A stretch of DNA of 64,000 bases from Archegozetes longisetosus (taxonomy: Eukaryota; Arthropoda; Arachnida; Sarcoptiformes; Trhypochthoniidae), in the NCBI GenBank assembly GCA_018873245.2, contig JAEMBT020000003.1, forward strand, positions 2,083,843 through 2,147,842. Reading direction: 5' to 3'. Of this stretch, positions 35,354 to 49,700 are shown in pieces. The stretch's first letter is position 1; the number at the start of each line of letters is the position of its first letter. The position numbers and the translations under genes were made by a program. Under the pieces are notes generated by a model that was given only the letters and a program-made list of their open reading frames with translations, had not been told where the DNA came from and did not search any database.

Positions 35354-37768
35354 TCACAGCCTATTCTCATCGATAACGTTTTGATCGTCTAAATAGATTG
35401 GAGTAACGCGTGAGGGCTTAAACGAAGAATAGGGAGAGTTTGGGACACCGACTACTAGTATTTGATTGCCTTTAATGAAGAAACGCCACAATGACTTATG
35501 GTATCCGCGCGGATCTAAATCCCATATTTTGAAACATTTTGCGATTTGGAGCCAAGTCGAGTAATCGCGAGCGCCATTCATTTTGATGAACACCACAAAT
35601 ACTTCTCCCCGAGTGCTAGGAATAAAGTTGTCTTCACATGGACTAAGACTGTGGTCAACAACTATTGCTTTGCGTAACAGGTCATGAATGAGTCGCTCGT
35701 AATTATCTTTTTTTACTCTATTGTAAAAATATTGCAACATATTATAAAAATATACTTCAATATAAGTAATTCAAGAGTTTTTTCAAATTCTTACAAATCT
35801 ATATCTTTGAGCTTCACGTCAGGAATCGTATTGAAGGCATGTTTTTTGAAATAAACATCTTGAAAATAAGAGTTCATATTAAGTCCTGAAGAACCAAAGT
35901 GATAGGTTCGCGACACATCGGGCACAACACATTCGCGACCGCGTCTAATATCAGGTAATCTCATCCACATATCCCAATCCCATAGCTTTTCAGGAGTTGG
36001 CCATCGGGTCTCCAATTCTTCTTTATATAGTTTTCTGGTGAGAATCCAACCCAAGCCGGGCATTGTCTCTACTCTATACAGAAGAGTTGGGTCCTGAGAG
36101 GTGTGTTCGTATCCCTGATCGTTCCAGGCACTGATACAATAAATTGATTCGTCTTCGTCTAAAAGTCTCATTGTTTGAGAAAAATAACTGAAAAAATCTG
36201 GTGAAACGTCTAAATCTTCCTCCAAAATAATGGCGTACTGAGAGTCAGGAAATAGATTGAAAGTTGCAGTGAGACTGGCCTTATAGTGTTGTGATATTCG
36301 GGCGTTTTTCACACCAATCGGTGTGTGTTGAATACCTCTCAGACCAAACAATTTCGTTACTTCTAGTGGTTCTTCAAAGTATCCGTCGATAAATACTGTG
36401 ATCATCGATGGATTGCATCCTTCGGCCGACAACAAAGACCTAAGCATTCGATATAAATAATGCGGTCTATTGGAGGCCACGATCGCAACCGGAACTTTAG
36501 AGATCGGATCGTTTGTGTTGATGGTATTCTTGAAAGTGAGTGGTGCCGGATCAGAACAGCTGCAAACAGAACCGTATCCCTCGATATGAGAACAAAAATT
36601 TTTTCGTCTTCTGTTTTCTTGATTTTCGGGCCAATCGCATTCACTTTCTTCGGCTGAAGTCAACGGTATTTCTACCGTCAACAGAACGGGTGCGCCCCAA
36701 CTATTAAATTCTGGTGATTTGCTATAACTTTCTCCCAAAACTTTGACTCCTTTTTGTGTGGCCATCGCCCACATATCTCTCCATCCAATTGAATGCGATT
36801 TCTTACTTCCAAATCGTTTCAATAGATCTCTGGCCGCCTGCTTCATCTGAAAGGTTCCCTCATCTTTTATGGCAAATATGATAATTCTTCCGTCGGTCAC
36901 CATATTCAGAAACAAAGACATGGCTTCGTCTTCATGTGGCGAATATGTGTCAAACAGTCGCTGAGCCATAACTGAACCCGTCGACTGATGCAACACTAAT
37001 ACGTGAATACCTCGACCCTTATTATCTTCCGAGTCATCCAAAATCTAATAAATATTAATAAAAATTTCTTAATCTTATAGTTAAACTCAATTTTTTCAAA
37101 CATGTCTTACAGTTGCGCCATCGATGGTTATCGTGACTCTTGATTGGCTTGAAAGAACTTCTAACTTAATCGAATTCGGAAGACTTTCTTGTAGTCTTAA
37201 ACTATTTGGTCTCTTATCATTTTCTTCAGCTTTAAAAGAAATATATGAAGGAAAATTAAAATGGTATCTTATTGATTTATCGTAAATATTATTCATAAGG
37301 ATTATCATGAATGAAATTTTCATTAATTCGTTTTTCTTTAAACATTTTTGTATAAGATATGAAGTTTATGGAAATCGAAACTTCGAAAATATCACAATTC
37401 TATCAAAACTTTTTTCTAATATAAATCTAAAGTATAGAATTGTTGTATGGTCAATTATTCAAAATTATTATTAAATGATAAATTATTTGCTCATTTGAAT
37501 CGATAAAACCCATAATGTGATCAATTTATTGGACTGAATGCAATGAGTTAGTTACACTTTCTGAAAGGTTGTAATACTTTAGAGTTTGTTGATACTTTGG
37601 GTGTATCTGCAACTTAGTTTTAAATGTCATTCATTTCTGCCTCGCTTAGAGAGCAGTAGAGTTTCACTTACAATCAAGTTGCGATTCTTGGCGCAACCTC
37701 TGGCTCGTGTCGATTATAAATAAAATATTGATGATTACGGTGACCATTAGTATGACCAGAAAGACAAA
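35354..37768 (-). CDS. POMGNT1: Protein O-mannose beta-1,2-N-acetylglucosaminyltransferase
   Basis: The exons found are 37672-37768, 37111-37229, 35795-37044 and 35354-35717. All are GT-AG and in exact phase, giving 609 residues; only the short cytoplasmic N-terminus is missing. The first exon encodes the membrane anchor ([20 protein letters not shown], like the human anchor). The second starts the stem domain ([20 protein letters not shown]), followed by [11 protein letters not shown] and [18 protein letters not shown]. The catalytic domain has [16 protein letters not shown], the metal-binding EEDLD (about 347-351), [26 protein letters not shown] and WDWDMWMR. Human residues align throughout. 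The enzyme adds GlcNAc to O-mannose on alpha-dystroglycan in the Golgi. Introns are 66, 77 and 442 bp. It looks complete and under selection. The 5' exon would lie above 37768. Confidence 0.95.
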
Positions 37769-40700
37769 CTATTGATTCAAAAAGCATTTGATTAGTTATT
37801 GAAAGAACAAACATTTTCTATTCTATGAGTTTATTTTGAGTAACAAATTTCTTTACTTTAAACCACTTTCTCTCAAACACATTAATCAGAAAGTTTTCTC
37901 AGATAATTGATATGTTATATAAGCAAAGTTCAGTCCAAACTATTATTAATTTGGAATTTTCAGAATTATGTGTGAATAACAAGCATTCATAAGTGAAAAC
38001 CTGAATTTTTTTAGTAAATCCAAAATCAATCAAAATAATATGCTCTTAAGATTAAGTGACATGGACTAAAAGTTAAGAACCTGATGACAAAAATTGATTT
38101 GCAAGCAATTGAATAAATAAATAATGCTTCTAGAAATGATGATCGAGTAGTTTGAGTGACTTCTCAATAACAAAAAGGCATATAAGATTCCAAGTATAGT
38201 TGTAAGGAACCATTTCTTATTGATTTGCATAATAAACTTTAATAAATTGAAGTCATCCTCACTTTTACGTGAAGCAACATAAGTTCGTCGCTGATTCCAC
38301 TTGTGAAAAATTGAATCAAATGAATGCTCGATGTCTTTCTGTAGCCTTAAGCTATGATTTGCAACAAATTGTGTTTAAAAGCATAGAATCTCGCAAAAAT
38401 GCAGTAGAAAAAAGTTTCACGTTTCAAGTGCCACAAAACTATTTCTGACAGAAAGTCAAAAATAAGTCTAAATAGCTTTCCATATGGTCTTAAAATATGC
38501 TAATTTCTAAAATAATACTTATATCTTATGATAAAAGTGAATATAAAATTGAAGTGGAGCTTTCAAGTGGAGTTTAAACTGTAATAAATTCTAAATGAAA
38601 ACCTACTCTAAAGTCAAGCTTGACTTTGATTTTCACTTAAATTATTCAAAAGAATGCCAGTTATGGAAACCCTGAAAATAGTTGAATATAGTTTGAAGAC
38701 TAATTATTTCAAAATTTATCTTAAAGTTTTTGATTCACTGAACAGAATAATAAGCTTAGAAAATATGTTTTAATATGAAATTTATTCAGTTTTGTTCTAC
38801 TATCTGAAAAATTAAATATTTAGTACTTTAAAGTGAGACAAGAAAATTGCAATTTGCTGCCCACTCGTAAGCGTACTCTTGAAAAAAGTTCAACCATTTA
38901 AGTTATAATCATATACTAATAGTTTTCTTTTCTCGAGCAAAGCAAACAATGAAACGCGTCTTTAAGACTAAAATAAATTATAGTAATCAGTGTTTGGCCT
39001 ACACAACAAAAACTAATAGTCAATATGAGGACAAAGTGAAACCATTTACTAAATAATTGTTAATACCTACACGTCGATACACACCTTCTGATGAGAGGAT
39101 AGTTTACTATTATACAAGTTTTGCTGTAAACAAAGTCTCGTAACATACTAGTGATTAATATCTCGCCTAAAATGACGACAATTTTTTTATATTCTATCGT
39201 TAAAGTAGAGATAAGATAGGGATCAATTATAGAAAGTTCAGACAAATGGATCAAATTTTCTATCTTTGGTCACAAATTATTTGAATGCTTGAGCAAACTC
39301 AAGTTTTTATGTTTTATAAAACAAATAAAGTTTCAAGAGTGATTCGAAGCGTAAAAGTTTAATTAATCAAACCATTAAACTATTTATATAAATAAATTTT
39401 ATTCTAACGATAATAAATTTGAAAAGCTATCTGACTTATTATCTATTTTATCAAAATTTGTTAAGCTTTTCAATTGAATATCTTCTCGTTTAATAACAAA
39501 AGAGTATTAAAAATGTCTTAGCTATGTCTTAAAAAGTTAAAATAGTATTAAATAAAAATTTTTTATGAGCTAATTATTAACTTTTAAAACTATGAGATAT
39601 TGATCCCAAGATAGTCATTCAAAAAAGTGCTAAGCAGACCAAAGATTCAATACTAAAAATCCTAAGTCATATCCCACTTGAAAACTTGTTATCTGACAAT
39701 AAATTTATTTTGTTTTAACTTTTGCAAACTTTGACCGATAAAGAAAATAATCGTCTCACATAGATCGTCTATTTTTTAATGCAGAAAAAACAAGCAGTTC
39801 TATGAACTTCTGTTTAACTAATCGATTAGAGAGAAGAAAGATGTGAAGAGAAAAATAAAGAGTCAATCTATAAGGAAAAAGCATAGAAACAAAAAGTTTG
39901 TACATTATAAATCCTGAATTATAGCGCGTACGCACCAGATGTTACTTCAAGAAAAGCTGTTCACTGGATTCTGTACCATTATCTGACAAAACCCAACTGC
40001 TGACCAAACAGGTGGTGCCCATAAAAGTCAAGACACACACAGAGAGTGAGAAAAATTTACTTTTTATATGAAAGTGCTAGTCGAAAAAACGAGTACTAAT
40101 GAGAGAAAAAGTTAGCCATAAAGTCAAAGTTGCTATTTTTGCTCAATTCCTCCAAGCCATTCAGCGCTAATGTTTAGTAATTATTGTCAGTTAATTAGTA
40201 TTTTATTTTTTGTTTAATTAGATTTTTAAAATTAAAACCCATTTATAAGTTTATACTTAGTTTACTGATTAATTAAAATTCAGATATGTTTGCCACTCAT
40301 TAAGTGTAAGATAAAGCTTTAATTAATGTAAATTTGATTTTGGTGCGCAAAAATTGTGAGAACTTTTACAATCTTTAGAGACTTATAATCAATTTCTATA
40401 GATTGAACAGATAACTGAAAGTATCATAAGTAACGAACAATTGAAATAAGTGAATGCTTTTTTCTTAAAACAAATTTTTGGCAGTTCAACAAAATAGCAC
40501 AAAATATTGAAACAGGAACACGAAAAGTTTGTGTTCTGATAAATAAATGACTTAATTGTTAACTCAATCAATAAATGATTGTTTTTATGTCATTCAATAA
40601 TCATTAATTAAAATTATTTTTCAAAAAGTTTACCAGAATATGGAAAGTAATAAGTGATTTCAAGTGATTACATTCGACAAATATTTCAATTATCAATAAG

Positions 40701-43700
40701 ATCTATAAAGCTTCTTATAAGTTAGCAAAAATTGTTTTTGTAGGTTAAGAAAAACATGAACTCTTGGTTTGGTTGCACAGTAGACTCAATACTGAAATTT
40801 GAAAAGCTAAGAGAGCAAGACACACAAACACAACAATTTTTAAGTCATTTTCACGCATTGCCACTAGAATTAGCTCAAAAACTATAATAACCTTGTGCCA
40901 CACAGCACAAAATTACTAAGAAATGCAAATTTATTCAAATAACTATTAAAAAAGAGTACAATTACTGCATTTTGATGAAGAGCTGCTCAACAAGAAAAGT
41001 AAATGTGTTTGAAATGACAGCTAATGTGAAATGCATTTGGCGCTAATGGAGCAAAGTTATTGGTTTTCATAAGAACGAAACAAAAACTATTTTTGCATTT
41101 GTAATGCATGTCAAACGGCAATAAAAATACATTTGATTAGCAAATGTATAGCTAATAAGATGTTCCTCTATTCGTTTGCAATACTTGTTTAATAGCAGTT
41201 AGATTAATATTCGATATTTTATTGTCATATTAAAACGTTACTATTTCTTATAACTATTTTTCACGCTATCCTAAAAATGATTGGACTGCTTTGCATCAAG
41301 TATTTGGTAGAATATGTAGTTTTGCACAAATTTTGTGTTCATTACTGTTTGAGAAAAACTAAAAATTAATTATGAAACACTTATTTATTTTTGAACTGCT
41401 TGAAAATAAGGTTAGTATTGTTAACAACCATAACATGATTCTACCCTTTATTCAATTTAGTTATGGATTTATGGATTAATTGACTCGCGAACAGGTTTCA
41501 AAATCAAAAGTTCGAGTTTGTGAATGTTCGGGCGTGTTATTAATCAAATAGATTCAATTGTCACATTCATTTATTTGGATTGCTAAAATGCACGAAATAA
41601 ATCTCCTAAATAGGAAAACCTAATAAATGTATTCGTATCATTACTGCTTATATTAAACATTTTGAATCAAATTTGAAAGCCCAATATTTATTGAAAACTT
41701 CAAACGATATATAAACATAATTGACTCAAGTGAATGGGTAGGCCTTTATTTATTTCGATTCAAAGTTTGGAACATAAATCAATGAAAAAAAGAGAAAATA
41801 TGCTATAAATGAGAGACACTTTCACACTCAAATTAATCGAACGACAGTAAGTATTCGCACTAGAAAAATATTTTGAACTATCTCTCGAATAAATCTTCAT
41901 ATTAGATAATCAATAAGATAAGCGAATGGTAAAAGTTAAACGAACTGACAGGTACAAAATGAAAGAGCTTCGAGTTAAAGCTTGAGAAAAAGCAATTTCC
42001 TAACGAAAAAATATATCTCCAGTTAACCCCTTTAAGAAATTTCTCAAAAGTGGCAGTAGTTTCAATTGGAGAAAGTTGTCCAAACAAATTCAATCTATTG
42101 TTAATAATAATTAAGATAGAAATAATCGTAATAATCATGTCAACGATTCAATTGTCGGCAAATAAAAAGAGATCTAATAAGGCTTTAAATACGCCCTAAT
42201 TATGCCTCTTAGAGACAATTGCCTTATAATCACAATTCAGATATTTATATAAATAATTAAAAAAAAGTTTCAACGACTTCAAGAGAAATTATTTCTAATT
42301 GTCGAAAAACTACTACAAAAAAGTAAAAATTTTCAAGTGATTGATCTTCATCACAATTGCATTGATTCAATGGTGACATTTGAGAGCAGCATTCGTGCGA
42401 AAATAGACATGAAATCAATTTTGATTTGTTTTTTTCGATCCTATAATCTTGTATTTCGTTCTATTGAACAATGGTTTCATAGCAGACTGCAAATTTAATT
42501 GAAATCAAATTTTCCTTTCTTACGGCATAAAAAGTGAAGCACTGAACAATTATTTGGTTCAGTAATACAAATCACAATAAGATATTTGTGATACAATTTC
42601 GCTAAAGTGTCTGAAGAACTGGATTATAGAGCATTATGTACTGAATTTTATTCTTCTTTTGTTCAGCTTTTCCTACAATAATGCTTAAGAAATGGTTTGA
42701 GTTGCAAGCTAGATAGGTTTTAATCTATATTTTATTGAGAATATAATTACTTTAGGACAACATTTTAGTTAAAATAACATTAATAGATAAAACGTCCATA
42801 AAAACCTTTAATTTAATGATTGAGCAATTAATTTAAAACCCTTTTAGAAGCCAGCAAATTGAACTCATTTTTTAAATACTTAGTCTGCACAATAGAAAGC
42901 CACAATAATTGGTCAAATTTTTCTATAAATTGTACGATAATAGTCTCTAACTATTCTTCAGAATGACAAAAATTTCTTTGTTGAGTAATAGAAAAGAAAA
43001 TAATACGAAAGCCTTAAAGCATTTACTCTATACTTTGAGGCATCAAATTATTTTCCTCCCTATTCATTAATAGTAGTAAAACCTAAAAGTATATGAAAGT
43101 CTGATATCACTAATTGTGTGGGATTTGTACTGATTCCAACTTTTTAGCCTTTAGCAAAGAAAATGTTTTGCCTCTGATCTCGTTCAACGCTTCAATGAAC
43201 TGTGGGTTAAATAATCAAAGTAAAAAGAAGAAAATGTTTCACATCTCACTTCACTTTCATAACTCTCACGACTTCATAAACTTTCATTCAAACCAATTTT
43301 CAAGACGAGAATCATTGAGAGATTTTTTTCTTCTAGGATGCTTCAAGAAAATGTTCACTTTTTTTATAGAGATATCACACTTATAGTGATGAGAATAATA
43401 AGAGAAAAAACTTTTCATACTGAATAGTAAGCAAGAATAATAAACTGAAACCCAATAGTTAGCTATTTATTTGTTTGTCCACATGACCTCATACTGGTAT
43501 TAGATTTTGAAGAAAATAAACCTAGACTTTAATGATTTTTGAATATGAAACATGATATTAAAAAAGCTGCTCTTAGGGCTAAATCGCCCACAAAGAAATT
43601 TTTGTGCTCCTGAAAAATGACTCCCTCTTTTATTACTGCTTAATTTGTACGCATTCCTATTATGACTCAATAGAAGATAAGTCAATTTAGATAAAACTAA

Positions 43701-46700
43701 ATGGCACTACGTTTCATGTCATGAACCAGAAAATAATAATAAATTCGACAGAAAAGAAATCATACCTAATGTAGAGTTAATATCAGTGAATAAAAGCGTT
43801 AGATTCAAACCATTTATATAAGGATTATCGCTATCAGGAAAAAGAGCGGAGATTCAACTGAGAGATCAAACTAAATGAATGAATATGTGAAATGGCCATT
43901 GACTTTTAGATTCAAGTCAAAACAATTTATAGTTTTGGTGGTCAGCGAATAGTAACTGATTCGAACTCGTGATAAAAGCTGATGATTGAGTTGAGAGCCT
44001 AGTTTCTATTTGAATAGCGACTAATTAAATATTGTCACTTGACGAGTCAAACGAAACACTTATTTTGCACTTAGCTTTACTATCGATATTAATCATAAAA
44101 CTATTTCATATAGTATTCATATAATGATAGGCAGGGACACAGCAAATAACAAAATTGAAAATTCAAGTTTCAGAGAAAAGCAAAACTAGATTAATAATGA
44201 AGGAAATAGATAAACTTTATATAAATGAAGTGCTGCTCAAATGGTAGCACAACCTAAGCAATACTTAAATGGGAAAACATTATATCAATATTTCAATTTT
44301 AGGTTCAAATCAGATCGAGATCTAGAATTATGAGAATTAGGATTTGAGAGAGGCGGACACTAATCATTATCATTTAATATCTTAATTATTATTTCATTTT
44401 TCACTGATACGTACCTGCAATATCCTTGCAATCATTCTTTTTGGTAATACACTAATCATTGGCTTCAATCTGAAGAGAAAGTATGTCTTAGTTTTCTCTC
44501 TTCTCAACTCATTCATTGGGTTGAAGATTGCATTAAATAAATTGCACAAATATTTGCGTCTCTGTAATGAAAAACTTGAAATAAGTATTCATTTTAGCCA
44601 AGCAATCACTTCTGTATTTGATACTAAAACAACCAAAACTTCTTATTGTGATTGTATGCAAATGAGTTTTCAAAAAAATGATTAACCTCATCAAAAAGTT
44701 GATTAATGACAGGATTATTGCAAAAAAATGATTTTTAACTTACATTAGACGAACATTTTCAGTATGAGTTGAAGGAAATTGAGTCCATTTTACTTATGAC
44801 ACTGTGAAAAGAAAAATGAGTTTTAGATTAAAGATTAGAGTTTTCTTCCTTATTGAATAATTTACACGAAAAAAGCTGTTATCATTAATAAATTAATTAA
44901 ATTTAATTGAATCACATAGAATTGACAGATAAAGCAGAAGATATCTTTATTGACTGAATATATCTTAAGAAAGTTTAGCACAATACAGATGTTTCGCAAA
45001 GGTATGAGAGACAAATTTTCTGTACTTCCATAGGAACTGATTCTCCGAGTGAGAAATCTTTTGTGTGTACTAACAATGAAGATAATGGAAACAAATGGTA
45101 ACGCGAGGCAAGGAAAAGCAAGCCATCAGCTTACAATTTATTCAATAGATGTTCACGAAAATGTATAATAAAGACCAAATGTCTTTCTCAATAACTCGTG
45201 TCTTTCAATAAGAGGCAATTAAATAATTTCTAAACCGTAGTTTCCGTTTAGTTGTGTCAGCAAAATAATACTATGAAAAGCCAGTTTTCACATATTTTCA
45301 TTCGAAAATGTATTTTAAAATAAGGCTAAGCTTCAACGTAACTAATGATTGAACAGACCGACGTACTGAGAACATACTTAAAAAAAAAGTTGAAAAAATC
45401 ATTGAAAATCTAATTAATTTCTAACTTTGATTTAATCATTAAATTTAAAGTTTGAGACAATTACAAGCATAACTCCTCTGAAGAACAGGTTCTGGCACTT
45501 CATGAGAAAAATCTTGATTGTTTGCTATGATTTTTTGAGATTATTAAACTTTAATTGTCCTGTACTCAAATATTTGCTCATTCCTGAGGATTATTTTTAT
45601 TGAATTTGAGCCTAAACTTATGTAGTGAAAAAACAAAAATGTTAGAAATGCTATATTTGTTCATACATAAAACTTTCTCTTTGCTATTGTTCTCAATCTA
45701 AAGATGTTTTCATCTACAGTGTGAGCAATTTTTTTCTACGGACAACTTGTGGTAAAATGAACGCATCACATAATATCACAGATAATTTTGAACGCTTCCT
45801 AATGTTATAAATTCTTATGAATCTTATAATTTCATACTATTTGAGTTGGTCTAATGACTTGAGATGAGGCAAAAATAATCAGAAATAGGGATTTAAGAGT
45901 GTTTAAGTTTATTATTGTTTCAGATTTGTTAGAATGAGATTTAATTCGTTCTCTTGGAATATGATAGCTGAAGAGGAACCAGTCTTAAGATTGTAACGCA
46001 TAGCAACCGCCACATAACTGAATTATACTATATTTTCTCTTATAATTTTGCGTTGTTCAACTCATCAAAATCAGTTTCTTATCAAATCTAGAAAGAGTTG
46101 TACTGCTAAGAGTCAAATAAACGCGAATCAACAATAACCACAACTTTAGTTTCAATTATTACAAGTAATCAAATGTACTTAATAGAAAAATTGATCAAAA
46201 ATTAAATTAAAATGAATAAACAATTAACTCATTTTGAAACATATACAGAATAAATATTGATTATAGTCGAACCTCGATATTCATAGCTTACATATTAAAT
46301 TGCTTTGTAGCAAATAGAGTTTGACATGCATTCGTTAAAACTAAATATGACTGTAATACAGATGAAAATTAACATTTTGTATAAGATATACAAATGAATT
46401 AGAGTAATGCGATTACAAAACTTTTGTGCCAACAGAGCATAAAGAGAGGCAAAATTAACTTATAGCTGAAGTAATTTGCTGCGAAAAACAAGTAAAAAAT
46501 ACAGAATAAGATTAACTCTATTCAATTCCTTTCTATTCAGACTAGACTTCGATTCTATGGCTCAAGCAATGGACTATCTATCAACGAATTTGTCCATCAA
46601 CATCCCTATTTTAGGTACTAATTTAAAGGAAGATTTCGAACAAGTCTAATGAAGTTTGCGAAAGGATGAAAAAACTTAATTATAACTACAGTTCTAGGCT

Positions 46701-49700
46701 ACTATAGCCCTTTAAAATCATTATAAATGTAGCGAAACAAAATAAAATTAGTTTTTGAACACAAAGTAGGAATCATTTTAGAAGACAGAAAGGAAAAGCT
46801 TTTCAATCCTTTCATAAATATTTACTTTATTTCTTGGGTTACTATATGTTATACAAGTCTTGATTTTGTGCTAAACAGTTTAATGTTTATTAAAAGATTT
46901 TGATGCCATATATCTTGTGTTTATTTTCATAAGAAAAATACCTGAGCTTTGCTATAAAGTGCTATTTCAAGAGCTGATCCTAAGATTTAATCAACAGATA
47001 GTACTTTTGATAGAATAGCAGCAATTTGTATACTTTAAGTTTAGAGAAAAGATGCCAAACAAAATAAATTCTCAGCTATTATTCAGTGAGATTTCGTACA
47101 ACACTTTAATGAATAGAGATGTGAAATAGCTTTGAATGTTTGCAAAGATATGATAGAATAACCAAGAATAAGTTTGCGCTCTATAGAAATGAAAAGTTCA
47201 ATGGATTCAAAGATAAACTGATGAATGAAATTTTAAATTCCTGCTAACTTAAGGTTGCTTTCATTACATAATAGTGTATTGTTTGAGGTTAAGACTCGTA
47301 ATAAATCATTCACTATTTTGAAAACATATCTTTTGAGAGATGTTTTCTTGTGAAAGCCGTTGAAAAAATACTTTCATCTCTTTTGATTGAAGTTTTATCA
47401 AATTATACTTTTCTAATTCAGTTGAAGACGCGATAGTTTTCAAAAAGTATAATAAACTTAATATAAATTACTTCAAAATCTCCTCTATTCACATGTTTAA
47501 AAATCAAGATATTTTGCAAACTAAAGAGGATAAGAAATATTTTTAAAGGCCCAAATAAGGTCAGAAAAATTGTTAATAAATAAAATTTTGCAATAAACTA
47601 ACCATCTGATAAATAAATGTTAAATTTATCCAATTAAACAAAAAGTACTTTATTCTCGAGAAACGTAGAAAGTAACGAAATTGTAGTGAAAGCTATCGCG
47701 AATATATTATAAAAGACATGACAAGTTTGAACATTAAAACAAAATCTAATCTCTACTTGGAAAGAATATTGTCGCTTAGCGTAGGAGTAATAAATGCAAG
47801 CAGTTTACAGATAAGAAAAGGAGAATTCATTTTAATCCTCTCTAAGACTGGATGAGGAAAGGATCGTTCACTCTTTATCAAATATCTCAACAAAAGATAA
47901 AAACGCATTTGAACAAAATGCTTTTGAAAAGTTAAAACATCTTAACATACAAGAGAGTGAGAAAAGGTAAACTAAAATTCACTCAAAGGGTGTGTTCGTC
48001 AATACAGTAATCGAGTGAACAATATCTCACAAACACTCAGTCTTTTCATAACAATTAAACTTCAATTTTTGTTATATGTCGTAAGATTTAAATAAACATT
48101 TGCCAAGTTTTTGAGCGCTATAAAACTAGAAATCTAAGGCTTGACTCACACTTGTCTACTAAAATGAAGTCAATGTAAAGGTGGTAACACCTTTTCATTT
48201 AATATTACTATTCGTAACCTATTTGAATGTGCTTTAAAAATGCCATCTTTACCTGATCTTCAAAATGATGTCGGCGTCAGTTGTGCTCATATTATAATTA
48301 ACTTTTCACTGCCAAACACTATCTACTCCGTTGCTCAAAAAAGTTAGTTTTGAACAGTTTAGCAGTTTTAAGTTTGTTTTGAACTACTTTCAAACTTACA
48401 GCTATCGTGTTATATTAGACCTGAAAATGAGACAAAAACAATAAGTTTAGGAAATCAATTTTGAGAAAAACAATTTTCTTCCTCTGACTAGTTCAGCAAT
48501 AATTATAGTTATTTATCATTATTATAAGGTTTTCTCTATTTTATTGTACTTGATTGCTTGCTATTTTGAGTGATGAGCTCTAGCATAGTATAGTTTACTG
48601 TTGAATAGTACTATTTTCTAAAATAATTGCATCAAAATTTCATTTCAAATTGTAAATAGGAGTTTGCTTCCATTTAATTCCCTATTATTCTAGAAAAAAC
48701 ACTCATAATAGACTCTTCTTTTCAATTTTTGTCTAGAATTTAAAATGATTTGTTTGAAAAAAAATTTGCAGCATTTCCTCTATTTTTGTGTTCTTAGAAG
48801 ACAATTTTGATCCTTATTATAGACAACTTAATAGATTGGGAAAAAGAAAGCTAAAGCTTATGTCATTACAAGTAAAGGGAAACAAAAATATCCTGAAAGA
48901 GAAAAAGGCATAAACTGTACAAATATTTGACAAGAAAATCACTTGTCAACTGATTTGCTTTCAATAAAATGGACACTTTTTGAGGATAGCATGAAAAGAG
49001 AATTTACTATAGCGTAAAGTTGTAGGTAAAGCAAATGTCATTTACACACCAAAGCATAATCTCTATGAAAGCGTTTCTATTTTTTGGTCTAGATATGCTT
49101 TTTAAATAAATCAATGACCAATTGTTTGCTGTGGCGGCTCCCAGCACACAGACTATTCTTCGGCTTTGAATTACAGAAAAATTGCTCCATTCTCCGATTA
49201 GATTTCACTACTTTTTCAAGTAGATATTTATAAAAAGGGACCACAAGTGGGTTTCAGGCTACGATTTTAAGGGAGATTTTCAGTGGTTTGACCGAGTCTT
49301 CATCAATGCCTTTAGTTATGAAAATGGGAATCATTTCAAAAAAGAGGCTTAAAGTTATTGAAAGCCACTTCTATAGTGGACGCGTTCCGCCAAAGTGCAC
49401 TTGCAGTCAGTCATAGAAAGCAAAGATATGAGATTACGATTCGCTTTTATAGTTCAAAATGTTTTCGTGAGAATTCACATTTTTTTTGGAGAAATCCCAT
49501 TTAGACATTAATAAGCGTAAAAATTTATTATACGCTATAGAATGAATCATTTTTTTCTTGTTTTCTGTAGAGATCTGATTGAAAAAAGAGTAAGCTTCTC
49601 TAGTTGTCATTCAATTAAGTTTTCAGGATTGCTTATCACGATTAATAGCCCGAAAGTTCACAAATAATAAATTTTAATTTGGGAAAGTCTAAGGAAGAAT

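Noticed and set aside
37230-37323. N-terminal extension of the POMGNT1 stem exon beginning [15 protein letters not shown]
   Set aside because: This is intron sequence read through in frame; an acceptor at 37230 joins in exact phase to the true anchor exon at 37672-37768.
44225-44315. tRNA-like A box (TGCTCAAATGGTAGCAC) and B box (GGTTCAAATCA)
   Set aside because: The boxes are about 60 bases apart, but no T-arm or acceptor stem can be paired, so neither a tRNA nor a SINE head is supported.
49130-49400. GC-richer patch with a CCGG-type Cys motif on the plus strand and a long broken frame on the minus strand
   Set aside because: Stops in every frame and no recognisable family; a tetraspanin reading was considered and dropped.
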